From the NCBI GenBank assembly GCA_947624705.1, contig CANQLL010000006.1, positions 1 through 37,995 on the forward strand: a DNA stretch of 37,995 bases, in the 5' to 3' direction. The notes under the pieces are model-generated. The model ran no database searches and was not told the DNA's origin. It was given only the letters and a program-made list of their open reading frames with translations. Position 1 is the first letter of the stretch. Every line of letters starts with the position of its first letter. Both the position numbers and the translations under genes were made by a program. Origin of the DNA: an uncultured Bacilli bacterium (GTDB lineage: Bacteria > Bacillota_I > Bacilli_A > RF39 > UBA660). Below, piece after piece: positions 18,759 through 28,396 of the stretch.

Positions 18759-20306
18759 CTAAAGGACAGCTGAGGCTCCAACCCCAATAGGTAAGCCGAT
18801 TAAATACCAAACAACAATTAAACATAATAATATGCCACAAGTTGCTAAACTGTAAGGTAATTGATATTTAATGGTTTTAAATAAACTAATTGGTTTTTCA
18901 TCTTGATTATATTTATGAATAAAGGCTAAGTAAATAACAAAATAAGCAAGTAATGGCGTTAAACCAGTGGTAACTGATTCACCAAAACGGAAGATTACTT
19001 GACTAAATTCCGGTGTAATCCCACTATTCATTAAAACCGGAATAGTTATGCCGGCTAAAATTGAATATTTTGCCGTTGATGAAGGAACAAAAATGGTTCC
19101 AATCGCTGTCAAGAAAAATAAGAGGATAACTAGTGGCAAACCAGTAAAAGAAGTATTTTCAATTAAATTAGCAAACATCGAAATTATGACAGTTCCAATT
19201 TCCGATTTCTTAAAAATATTAATTAAGATAGAAGCAAATAAAATTAAAACTAAAGTATGACCAGTTCCGTCTAAGGAATGGGAAAAGTAATTACATACAT
19301 CATTATTATTTTTAATTGTTTTAGCTCCAATTCCATAGAATAATCCCCATATTACAAATAAAATTGTAATAATGAAGACAAAACCATTACTGAAAAAAGA
19401 ATCATAACTAAATAATTTATCAATATAATAAACTTGGGTATTATCTAATAAATTTCCCGAAAAAGGAAGACCCGGAATTATGTTATAAATAAAGAAAATT
19501 AAATAAAGGAAACCAGCTCCTAAAGCATAGATTAAACCTTTTAACTCTTTTCGGCCAATCACAATATCTTCTTCTAACTCCGCAAATTCATATTTAGGCA
19601 AACGTGGGGCAACAATTTTTTCTGTAATAAAAGTTATAACAATTGAAAGCAAAATAATAGCTGCTAACATTATAAAGATAAAACCAAAAGTCGAAATTGT
19701 ATATCCTTTATCCAACACCGCTGCTCCCGTTAAAGTAGTTTTTAATAATTCACTATCAATAGAAGTTAAAAAGATACTTATTCCACTACCACAAGTTAAC
19801 CCCGCAAAAGAAGCAATTATTCCGGCAATTGGATTACGACGTCCATGTAAAAATAATAAAGCACTTAAAGGAATAAAAATTATATAACCTAAATCTCCGA
19901 TAATACTAGATATTATACTTAAAAATACTAATACAAAAGTAACTGTATTTTTTTTACAAAATTTAGATATTAAAGTAAAAGCTGTTTTTAAAAATCCACT
20001 TTTTTCCATTATACCTATTCCAATTAAGATAATAATTAACATACTTAAAGGGGTAAAAGCAACAAAGTTAGAAACAGTAGATGTAAATATATATTTAAGT
20101 CCACTTAAACTAAAGAGATTAAACACACTTACTAAAGTAGATGTATATTCTTCAGTTGTAGCATTATATGTATTATAAGTTGATTCAAAACCAACTAAAG
20201 ATAAAATTCCACTAATAACAATTATAGCTATTATTAAGATAACAAAAGTCATTATGGGATTTAAAGTAATTTTATCTCTAATTCTTCTTTTCTTCATTGG
20301 TATCAC
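18759..20306 (-). CDS. AbgT family transporter
   Basis: Polytopic; GIGIMEKSGFLKTAFTLISKF, VFVPSSTAKYSILAGITIPVLMNSG, TGLTPLLAYFVIYLAF. Confidence 0.92.
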   Translation of the reverse strand: MIPMKKRRIRDKITLNPIMTFVILIIAIIVISGILSLVGFESTYNTYNATTEEYTSTLVSVFNLFSLSGLKYIFTSTVSNFVAFTPLSMLIIILIGIGIMEKSGFLKTAFTLISKFCKKNTVTFVLVFLSIISSIIGDLGYIIFIPLSALLFLHGRRNPIAGIIASFAGLTCGSGISIFLTSIDSELLKTTLTGAAVLDKGYTISTFGFIFIMLAAIILLSIVITFITEKIVAPRLPKYEFAELEEDIVIGRKELKGLIYALGAGFLYLIFFIYNIIPGLPFSGNLLDNTQVYYIDKLFSYDSFFSNGFVFIITILFVIWGLFYGIGAKTIKNNNDVCNYFSHSLDGTGHTLVLILFASILINIFKKSEIGTVIISMFANLIENTSFTGLPLVILLFFLTAIGTIFVPSSTAKYSILAGITIPVLMNSGITPEFSQVIFRFGESVTTGLTPLLAYFVIYLAFIHKYNQDEKPISLFKTIKYQLPYSLATCGILLCLIVVWYLIGLPIGVGASAVL

Positions 20307-20484
20307 CTATTATTTTTTTTAACTTTTTTTCAAATTCTAAACGATCCATCATTATTTCTCGTCCACAATTAACACATTTAATTTTTATATCAACACCCAT
20401 TCTTGTTACAACCCATTCGTTTGTTCCACAAGCATGAGGTTTTTTCATGATAACATGGGTATTTAAATTATATTTCTTTTCCAT
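20278..20484 (-). CDS. DUF951 family protein
   Basis: MKKPHACGTNEWVVTRMGVDIKIKCVNCGREIMMDR; start probably M17 of the 84-aa ORF, overlapping mscS. Confidence 0.88.
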   Translation of the reverse strand: MEKKYNLNTHVIMKKPHACGTNEWVVTRMGVDIKIKCVNCGREIMMDRLEFEKKLKKIIGDTNEEKKN

Positions 20485-21274
20485 TATGCACCTCAATTTG
20501 TTGATAAGGAATTGTAAGTTTGTTTTTATCATAAGCTTGTTTTACCATTTTTAAAACAAGTCTTTGCATATCCCATTGAGTTCCTCTTTTACACCAAACG
20601 CGAACAGCATAGTTAATACTAGATGAATCAAATTCTTCAATTCCTAAATATTGACAATCATGAATATCTTTAACTTCTTTGACATCGTCAGCAACATTAG
20701 CTAAAACTTTTTCAACTAAATCTAATTTATCTTCATAACTAGTTGGTATCTTTAAAGTAAAACAAGCAGTTTGTTGAGATAAGTTGATAACTTCCGTAAT
20801 ATTACGATTAGAAATTATTTTAACTTGACCACTCAAAGCTTTAATCTTTGTAGTTTTTAAACCTAACTCAATAACTTCTCCCATAAAGCCTTGATAATCA
20901 ACAATATCACCTACTACAAAGAAATTATCTAAGATAATAGTTATTCCATTAATTAAATCTTTGATTGTATCTTGTAAAGCAAGACCTAGAACAGCTCCTA
21001 CAATTCCTAACCCAGCGATTAAAGAACGAGTATTAATTCCATAAAGTTCTAAAGCAATTAAAAGGATTAAAACAAATACAACATATTTAGTTATACTTTG
21101 ACATAGTTTAACTATTGTTTTTCTTTTTTTCTTTTCAAGTTCTGTTTTACCAGAATTAATTATTTTTTCAAAAATAATTCCTGAAAATTTATAAACAATA
21201 TATCCCGCTGCTATAATGAAAAGAATACCATAAAATTCTTTTTGGGTTATAAATTTAAGGATTTGTTCTAACAT
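20468..21274 (-). CDS. Small-conductance mechanosensitive channel, MscS family
   Basis: SLIAGLGIVGAVLGLALQDTIKDLINGITIILDNFFVVGDIV. Confidence 0.95.
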   Translation of the reverse strand: MLEQILKFITQKEFYGILFIIAAGYIVYKFSGIIFEKIINSGKTELEKKKRKTIVKLCQSITKYVVFVLILLIALELYGINTRSLIAGLGIVGAVLGLALQDTIKDLINGITIILDNFFVVGDIVDYQGFMGEVIELGLKTTKIKALSGQVKIISNRNITEVINLSQQTACFTLKIPTSYEDKLDLVEKVLANVADDVKEVKDIHDCQYLGIEEFDSSSINYAVRVWCKRGTQWDMQRLVLKMVKQAYDKNKLTIPYQQIEVHNGKEI

Positions 21275-21276
21275 AT

Positions 21277-22161
21277 TTAATCTCCTTCTATTTTAATATT
21301 AATAATTTCTAATATTCTTTCTAAATCTTTTTCAGAATCAAAAGGTATTTCAATTTTTTTATTAGTAATTTTAACTTTAGTTCCTATTTTATCACGTAAA
21401 GTGTTTTCATATATATTATATTTACGATTATAAGAATTACGATTAATTTTATTTCGTTTTGGTAAATCATTATTACTTGTTATTTTTTCAATATCACGCA
21501 CGTTTAAGTTATCTTGAATAATTTTTTGGGCTAAGGTTTCGACTTTTTCTTTATCTGCTATTTTACTTAATGTTCGAGCATGAGAAAGGGTTAGTTTATT
21601 ATTTTCAACTTCTTTTAAAACATTTTCCGGTAAATTTAAGATACCTAATAAGTTCGTAATATAGCTTCGACTTTTGCCAAATTTCGTGGCAATTTGTTCT
21701 TGCGTCATACCTGTTTGTTCAATGATATTTTGAAAAGCTTTGGCTTCTTCAACCGGATTTAAGTTTTCTCTTTGAATATTTTCAATTAAAGCAATTTCCA
21801 TCATTTGCTTATCATCAAAATCTTTAATAATAGCTGGAATAGTTGTTAAACCGGCTAATCTCGCGGCTTTTGTTCTTCTTTCTCCGGCAACTAATTCATA
21901 ACCTTTAATACTTTTTTTAACAATTATCGGTTGAACAACTCCATGTTCTTTAATAGATTGGGCTAATTCTTGTAAAGCTTCTTCGTTAAATATAGTTCGA
22001 GGTTGATAAGGGTTTGAACGAATTTCATCTAATTTTAAATCAATTATTTCTTTTTTACTTACTTCATTAATAATGTTTTTTTCAAATGAATCAAAATCAA
22101 TTCGTTCATTAGTAAATAATTGTTCTAATCCTCGCCCTAAGGCTTTTCTTTTATTTTCCAT
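21277..22161 (-). CDS. parB: ParB/Spo0J-family chromosome partitioning protein
   Basis: KALGRGLEQLF, SNPYQPR, LVAGERRTKAARLAGL, ENIQRENLNPVEEAKAF, HTH. Confidence 0.97.
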   Translation of the reverse strand: MENKRKALGRGLEQLFTNERIDFDSFEKNIINEVSKKEIIDLKLDEIRSNPYQPRTIFNEEALQELAQSIKEHGVVQPIIVKKSIKGYELVAGERRTKAARLAGLTTIPAIIKDFDDKQMMEIALIENIQRENLNPVEEAKAFQNIIEQTGMTQEQIATKFGKSRSYITNLLGILNLPENVLKEVENNKLTLSHARTLSKIADKEKVETLAQKIIQDNLNVRDIEKITSNNDLPKRNKINRNSYNRKYNIYENTLRDKIGTKVKITNKKIEIPFDSEKDLERILEIINIKIEGD

Positions 22162-22936
22162 CGCGATTAATCACTTCCTTTGCTAAATTAGCATAAGCTT
22201 CGGTAGCTCGACAAAGAGGATCATACTCACCAATTGGCTTTCCATGTGATGGAGCTTCGACTAAACGAACTAAACGTGGGATTATGGTATTAAATACTTT
22301 ATCTTTGAAAAATTTACGAACTTCTTCAATTACTTCTAAACCGATATTAGTTCGGCCGTCAAGCATAGTTAGTAAGACTCCCTCTATTCTTAAATTTGGA
22401 TTTAAATTATATTGAACCATAACAATTGAATTTAAAAGTTGGGTAATTCCCTCTAAAGCTAAATACTCACATTGAACAGGAATAATAACAGAATTACTGG
22501 CAACTAAAGCATTCATGGTTAAAATACCTAAAGATGGTTGGCAATCAATTATAATATAATCATAATTTTTTTCAATTGGAGCTAAGGCTTTTTTTAATTG
22601 TTCATTTTGTCTAAAAGTATTATCTTCTAATAACTTTTTAACAAATTCGACATCAACTCCGGCTAAGTTAATAGTCGCAGGAATTAAAGAAAGATTAGCA
22701 AATTTAGTTTTAATAATTGCTTTTTTGATATCTACTCGACCCGTAATTACATCATACATATCAACACTAAAATCAGCATTGTTGTAACCAAGACCAGTAG
22801 AACTATTTCCTTGAGGGTCAAGATCAATTAAAAGAGTTTTTTTTCTTTCTTTTCCTAAAGCAGCAGCAAGATTTATACTTGTTGTTGTTTTGCCTACGCC
22901 ACCTTTTTGATTAACTAAGGAAATGATTTTTGCCAT
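22151..22936 (-). CDS. parA: ParA/Soj ATPase
   Basis: NQKGGVGKTTTSINLAAAL, LLIDLDPQGNSSTGLG. Confidence 0.98.
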   Translation of the reverse strand: MAKIISLVNQKGGVGKTTTSINLAAALGKERKKTLLIDLDPQGNSSTGLGYNNADFSVDMYDVITGRVDIKKAIIKTKFANLSLIPATINLAGVDVEFVKKLLEDNTFRQNEQLKKALAPIEKNYDYIIIDCQPSLGILTMNALVASNSVIIPVQCEYLALEGITQLLNSIVMVQYNLNPNLRIEGVLLTMLDGRTNIGLEVIEEVRKFFKDKVFNTIIPRLVRLVEAPSHGKPIGEYDPLCRATEAYANLAKEVINRDGK

Positions 22937-23041
22937 ACTACCACCTTTTCTAAATATTCCCTATTATTTTATCACAAGATAGAGTATATTTCATTAAAAA
23001 ATTAGAAATTCTTGACAAACAAAAACAGAGAAAATTATTCT

Positions 23042-23179
23042 CTATTTATTAAATAAGTCACTATGACTTTCTGTTGCTGTTAAAAGCAAAATTAATTTAT
23101 CGTTAAAAATTTTGTAAACTAATAACCAATCAGGGGCAATATGACATTCGCACGTTTTCTTGGACAAAGTGGCGATAGC
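23042..23179 (-). pseudogene. YafQ/RelE-family toxin, C-terminal remnant
   Basis: Minus reading AIATLSKKTCECHIAPDWLLVYKIFNDKLILLLTATESHSDLFNK* resembles YafQ C-termini (RECHIxPDWLLIY...GSHSDLF). No N-terminal part precedes it. Confidence 0.78.
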
Positions 23180-23206
23180 ATTTTTTTTATTTAAATTTTT
23201 TTAATA

Positions 23207-23330
23207 AAAAGGCAACAATATCATTTACGATTAGTTTGTGATATGTTGATTAAAGGGGTGTTCAAAAAGGGTTTATCCCTTTGCACACTTATATTGGCTT
23301 GCCAATATAGTAGTGTATTACCTAGTTGTC
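23207..23330 (-). repeat. Copy B of the two-copy structured repeat
   Basis: Minus CCAATATAAGTGTGCAAAGGGATAAACCC...CATATCACAAACTAATCGTAAATGATATTGTTGCC; same order of blocks as copy A. Confidence 0.75.
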
Positions 23331-23387
23331 TAAACTAGGTTTAATGCCAAACGTTAGTTGCGAAGTTTCTTTTGAATTTTTCTTTTT

Positions 23388-24605
23388 TTAACATTTATTA
23401 TTATTTGCGGAAGGTATGTTTCTGTATAATTTCGACAACCCTATTTTATAAATAATACTTCTTATATAAAAATCAACAAAATTCGATATTCCAAAAATTA
23501 ATAACGAGATTTTACTGTTTAAAAATACAAAACATAAAATGACTCGAGTAGATGCTCCAAGAATTGACCCTACTAACATAATTTTAGGTTTTCCTTGAAT
23601 TATTAAAAGCGTTTGATATGTAACATAAAAGTATAATCCAAACAATCCGAAAGAATAAAAAATTATATAAGGAAAACACTGTGAAATAGGCAAACTACCA
23701 TGTGATATTACCAAAATTAAAAATCCAAAAAGATAATCAAGTGATATAATTGTTTTAAAATAATTTTTCTTCATTTTATTGCAAATTTCGTATTGTTCTG
23801 CAAATGTTTTATATTTAGGAAGTTGAATCATCATTGTTGCTTGAAATGCATTTGCAATTACTTCTAATTTTAAAATAGTAGAATAACAAATTGAATGTAT
23901 AGAATATTTTTCAGTGCCCATTTTACTAGCAAGTAAGCCATAAATTAAAATAAATATTCTAGACGATAATCTTTCTAAAGTAGTTGGTACACCTATTTTT
24001 AAAACTCTCTTCAATATTTCTTTATTTGGAAGAATGAATTTTAATTTTAAGTTATATAGCATATAAACAATAGATAATACCCAAGAAAAGATAGTTGCTA
24101 CAAACAAAAAAATTAAATTTTTAGTAAAAGCAAATACAATAGCATCAAAAGTTATCAAAGTAGCATAGTATATTATTAAACTCTTTTTGTATAATTTTAA
24201 ATTACCTCTTAATCGTATCATTTCAAATATTGCATTAGCTAATCTTCCAACTGTCAGATAACAGATATACAAAGATAAAATACTAGATAGCATCTTTTTT
24301 TGAATAGTTGTTAAATCAAAAAAATTAACAATTATATTTCTTGAAAAAAATACAATAATACCTAATATTAGGCCCACTATTATATTTATGATTAAATATG
24401 AACTTTCATTTTTTCTATCTGTCCTATATGTGAAAATGCCTATTTCACTAATTGATTTTAAAATTAAATCAATAAAAATCAAACTACCACAAACAACTAT
24501 TGCATCTATACTTATCGCATTATTAAATGCTGAATCTATACTATCTGCAATACTCATAAAAATAAAACTTATAAGTAAAGATATAAATTCTTTCATCAAA
24601 ATCAC
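23388..24605 (-). CDS. MATE-like multidrug/oligosaccharide flippase-type transporter
   Basis: About 12 TM helices; GVPTTLERLSSRIFILIYGLLASKMGTEKYSIHSI resembles the MATE repeat. Confidence 0.75.
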   Translation of the reverse strand: MILMKEFISLLISFIFMSIADSIDSAFNNAISIDAIVVCGSLIFIDLILKSISEIGIFTYRTDRKNESSYLIINIIVGLILGIIVFFSRNIIVNFFDLTTIQKKMLSSILSLYICYLTVGRLANAIFEMIRLRGNLKLYKKSLIIYYATLITFDAIVFAFTKNLIFLFVATIFSWVLSIVYMLYNLKLKFILPNKEILKRVLKIGVPTTLERLSSRIFILIYGLLASKMGTEKYSIHSICYSTILKLEVIANAFQATMMIQLPKYKTFAEQYEICNKMKKNYFKTIISLDYLFGFLILVISHGSLPISQCFPYIIFYSFGLFGLYFYVTYQTLLIIQGKPKIMLVGSILGASTRVILCFVFLNSKISLLIFGISNFVDFYIRSIIYKIGLSKLYRNIPSANNNKC

Positions 24606-24661
24606 CTTGATTTACATACAAAAATATTATAACATTGTGCCTTTTATTTTGACATATATTT

Positions 24662-24802
24662 CTATAAACTCATTTCGAAATCGTCTTTATATTTTTCTTC
24701 GTAAGATTCATTATTAGATTTTAAATAACTTGGGATTTCAGTATAATCAAGTAACTCATCTTCTTTAGCAACTTGAACTTTAATTGTTGTTAAATTATTC
24801 AT
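24662..24802 (-). CDS. Small ORF, 46 aa, unknown
   Basis: GGAGGG RBS before ATG; MNNLTTIKVQVAKEDELLDYTEIPSYLKSNNESYEEKYKDDFEMSL*. Not in ORF track. Confidence 0.6.
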   Translation of the reverse strand: MNNLTTIKVQVAKEDELLDYTEIPSYLKSNNESYEEKYKDDFEMSL

Positions 24803-24855
24803 AACTCAAACCCTCCTTATTTCTATTATACAATGGATATAAAAAAGAAGAAATA

Positions 24856-26334
24856 TTATATTCTTCTAAATTTAGTATGTTTTCTTAATTTAAGATAACT
24901 TATTATTCCTATTAACAAAATTCCACCAATCATACTATATTTTATTTTAGCCGTCGGAGGATTAGGAATACCCCCGGCATTTTCAATTCTTACTGTATCG
25001 TCATAACTAGCATATAATTTTAAATCTTTATTTAAAGAAGTTACTTCAAAACTATTAATTAATTCACTTTCTGTATTCCAAGCTTCAAAAGTGGTATTAT
25101 TTTTTTCGGGAACAGGTAATGAATAAGTATTAGATGTAACATATTTAGGTTCTAAAATTGTACCACCATTTGATTCAAAAGTAATTTTAAAAATTGGTGA
25201 TAGCGTGTTTATCATATTAGATATTGGATGATGATCATTTAAAAACGCCCCATTAGGATCAACCATATAATATGTATCGCGAATATTATTTGCTACTTTT
25301 GCCCGACCTTCTTCATTATCCAACCAAGTTGGGTCAATAGCATACCAAGTTCCATTTAAATATACTTCATTCCAAATATGATTTTCATCATAAGTACTTC
25401 TTACTTGAACTGCATTATAACCTGCCATTTCTAATAAAGCGTTTAATAAAATGGTATATTGGCGACATACACCGGTTTTATTTAAAGCTTTTTCCATCAT
25501 AATTTCATTCTGAAAAGCTTGTTGACCAGCTTCACCAGTTAAAGTATTATCATAAGTAATATTATCTAAAACATATAAAACTACTTTTTGAATAATTTCA
25601 TCATCTGTTAATCCTTCTAATTGTAAAGAATCATAAATGTTTTGTACTCTACTATTAATATTTTCATATACTTTATTTAAACTAAAACTTGTTTTAACAT
25701 TATTTTTTCTTAAAAAATTTATTATATCACTATTTAAATTTTGTTCTAATCCCCATAAATTTAAAACTCGTAAATGTTTTAAATTTAATATTGGATTTAA
25801 ATCAACATTTGTATAAGCCGGAAAATCAATTGATAAAGTATTTAAATTAGGAACACTTTTTAAAAATTCTAAATCGCGAAAGTAAGTACTATCAGACATA
25901 ACAATATTTTCAACACTAGTATATTTTAAATAATTTAAATCTTTAACATAAGAATTATAAATATTTAAATTTATTAAATTATTATTATTTATATTTTTTA
26001 AGCTTATTTTTGAACCGGTAATAATTAATTTTTCTAAAGTATCAATATCATTAATCATAGATATATCGTCTAAAGTTAAAGTTTGAAATTCTATTTCTTT
26101 AATCCCATCTAAATCATCTATTTTATTTAAATTAGTTTGCGTATTAACAATTATTCTATCGCAATTATTTACTTCACTAATTAACATATGATCAACTACA
26201 ACATCATCTAAGTTACATGTAGTTAGTTCTTCTGCTAAAACTGGCTTAGGAATAATGATCATTAAAAAGATTACCAAAATACTAAAAACAAACTTTTTCA
26301 TAACTATTCTCCTAACATTTTTATCGTAACACAT
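24856..26334 (-). CDS. Secreted protein with LRR-like region, transglutaminase-like domain and InlB-type repeat
   Basis: Signal peptide; GVCRQYTILLNALLEMAGYNAVQVRSTYDENHIWNEVYLNGTWYAIDPTWLD (Cys/His/Asp triad); FESNGGTILEP...FEAWNTE; C-terminal NPPTA + TM + RK tail. Confidence 0.88.
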   Translation of the reverse strand: MCYDKNVRRIVMKKFVFSILVIFLMIIIPKPVLAEELTTCNLDDVVVDHMLISEVNNCDRIIVNTQTNLNKIDDLDGIKEIEFQTLTLDDISMINDIDTLEKLIITGSKISLKNINNNNLINLNIYNSYVKDLNYLKYTSVENIVMSDSTYFRDLEFLKSVPNLNTLSIDFPAYTNVDLNPILNLKHLRVLNLWGLEQNLNSDIINFLRKNNVKTSFSLNKVYENINSRVQNIYDSLQLEGLTDDEIIQKVVLYVLDNITYDNTLTGEAGQQAFQNEIMMEKALNKTGVCRQYTILLNALLEMAGYNAVQVRSTYDENHIWNEVYLNGTWYAIDPTWLDNEEGRAKVANNIRDTYYMVDPNGAFLNDHHPISNMINTLSPIFKITFESNGGTILEPKYVTSNTYSLPVPEKNNTTFEAWNTESELINSFEVTSLNKDLKLYASYDDTVRIENAGGIPNPPTAKIKYSMIGGILLIGIISYLKLRKHTKFRRI

Positions 26335-26407
26335 TCTGTAAATAATAAATAAATATTTTGTTAAGAAAACTACTATTTTGACATAAATTAGACAAAAAAG
26401 AATTAGA

Positions 26408-28396
26408 TTATTCTTCTTCCAAATTCTCTAATTCTTTTTGTAATTCTTCTTTAGTCATTTTGGTATAACCTTTAATACCTTTTTCCTTTGCCATTTCTTT
26501 AAGTTCAGTTAAAGTATAACCTTCAGTTTTTGCATTAGGTATATTACTAAAGTCAATTGAATTATTTTCAACAATATAATCAATTTGTTCTTTCGTAATA
26601 GTTTCATATTTCATTAAAGCATCGGTTAATAGCATAACTAAATCTTTATTTTTCTTTAATATATCTTGTGCTTTTTTATAGCAATCTTCAATAATTTTTC
26701 GAACTTCTTGGTCTATTTCTAAAGCAACTTGATCAGAGAAGTTTTTAGTTTTACCATAATCACGGCCTAAGAAAACACTTTCACTTCTTTGTTCTAATTG
26801 CATTGGTCCTAAATCACTCATACCATATTCGGTGACCATGGAACGAGCTATGTTAGTTGCTTTTTTAAAATCATCTGAAGCACCAGTTGTAATTTCGCCA
26901 AAGAATAATTCTTCACTAACCCGGCCTCCCAATAAACCTACAATTTGCGAAGTCAATTCGTTTTTGGTAAGAATGGCCATTTTTTCTTCTTTTGGTAACA
27001 TCATTGTGTAACCACCAGCCATTCCTCTTGGAATAATGGTAATTTTATGAACCGCCTGCGCATCTTGAAGTTTTAAACCTATTACAGCATGTCCGGCTTC
27101 ATGAATACTAACTAAACGTTTTTCTTTTTCCGTTATTTTACGACTTGTTTTAGCAGGACCAAGTAAAACTCGGTCGGTAGCTTCATCTATTTCTTCCATA
27201 GCAATAGCATCTTTATTGCGTCGTACGGCAAGTAAAGCTGCTTCGTTTAGTAAGTTCTCTAAATCGGCTCCACTAAAGCCTGGTGTTCTTTGCGAAAGAT
27301 TTTCTAAATTAACATCTTTGGCAAAGATTTTATTTTTAGCATGGACTGCTAATATTTGTTCTCTTTCTTTTGAATCTGGTAGGCTAACCGTTACTTGCCG
27401 GTCGAAACGACCAGGACGAAGTAAGGCTGGATCTAAAACATCAGGTCTATTGGTTGCGGCGATGATGATTATTCCCTCATTAGCTCCAAAACCATCCATT
27501 TCGGTTAATAATTGGTTTAAAGTTTGTTCTCTTTCATCATGACCTCCGCCTAAACCAGTACCACGTTGACGACCCACGGCATCTATTTCATCAATGAATA
27601 TTAAACATGGAGCACTTTGTTTAGCTTGTTTAAACATATCACGAACGCGGCTGGCACCAACACCGACAAATAGTTCCACAAAATCTGAACCACTAATATA
27701 ATAGAATGGCACATTAGCCTCACCTGCTACGGCTTTAGCTAGTAAAGTTTTACCAGTTCCCGGAGGACCGACAAGTAAAACTCCTTTGGGAATTCGTGCA
27801 CCTAGTTTTTGGAATTTTTTTGGATTTCTTAAGAAATCAATTAATTCTTCAACTTCTTCTTTTTCTTCTTTTAAACCAGCAACATCCGAAAATCTAACTT
27901 TTCCACCATCTTTAGATAACTTTGCTCGACTCCGACCAAAGTCCATAGATTTACCATTACCACTAGCCATACGATTAAATAAGTAGAAGGTTACGCCAAT
28001 TAAAATCGCAAGTGGTAAGAAGTTAACAATTATATATAAAATTGAACTACTTCCCGGATCTTTCTTTGTATCATATAAATCAATATTATGAGTTTTAGCA
28101 TACTCGGAAATAGTTGCGACATCCTCAGGAATGATTTTACTCTTAAAACTTTCATTCTCCGCATAGTCTTCTAATTTTCCCTCTAAGTAATAAACACTTT
28201 CACTACTTTTAGGAGTTATTGTTATTTCTGTTACTTCAGCCTTATCTATATAAGACATTAATTCTCCTGTTGTTAATTCATGCACTTCACTTCCCGCAAA
28301 GTTAAAAAATAGTAATGTTCCTAGAACAACTAATAATAAAATTATATAGGGAAATGAGGCTTTAAAAACATTGTTATTATTTTTATTAATCACCAT
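26408..28396 (-). CDS. ftsH: ATP-dependent zinc metalloprotease FtsH
   Basis: [21 protein letters not shown] region, HEAGH zinc motif; two N-terminal TM helices. Confidence 0.98.
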   Translation of the reverse strand: MVINKNNNNVFKASFPYIILLLVVLGTLLFFNFAGSEVHELTTGELMSYIDKAEVTEITITPKSSESVYYLEGKLEDYAENESFKSKIIPEDVATISEYAKTHNIDLYDTKKDPGSSSILYIIVNFLPLAILIGVTFYLFNRMASGNGKSMDFGRSRAKLSKDGGKVRFSDVAGLKEEKEEVEELIDFLRNPKKFQKLGARIPKGVLLVGPPGTGKTLLAKAVAGEANVPFYYISGSDFVELFVGVGASRVRDMFKQAKQSAPCLIFIDEIDAVGRQRGTGLGGGHDEREQTLNQLLTEMDGFGANEGIIIIAATNRPDVLDPALLRPGRFDRQVTVSLPDSKEREQILAVHAKNKIFAKDVNLENLSQRTPGFSGADLENLLNEAALLAVRRNKDAIAMEEIDEATDRVLLGPAKTSRKITEKEKRLVSIHEAGHAVIGLKLQDAQAVHKITIIPRGMAGGYTMMLPKEEKMAILTKNELTSQIVGLLGGRVSEELFFGEITTGASDDFKKATNIARSMVTEYGMSDLGPMQLEQRSESVFLGRDYGKTKNFSDQVALEIDQEVRKIIEDCYKKAQDILKKNKDLVMLLTDALMKYETITKEQIDYIVENNSIDFSNIPNAKTEGYTLTELKEMAKEKGIKGYTKMTKEELQKELENLEEE

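Noticed and set aside
21277-23040. parS sites expected near parAB
   Set aside because: No TGTTTCACGTGAAACA-like 16-mer seen by eye here; they may lie elsewhere.
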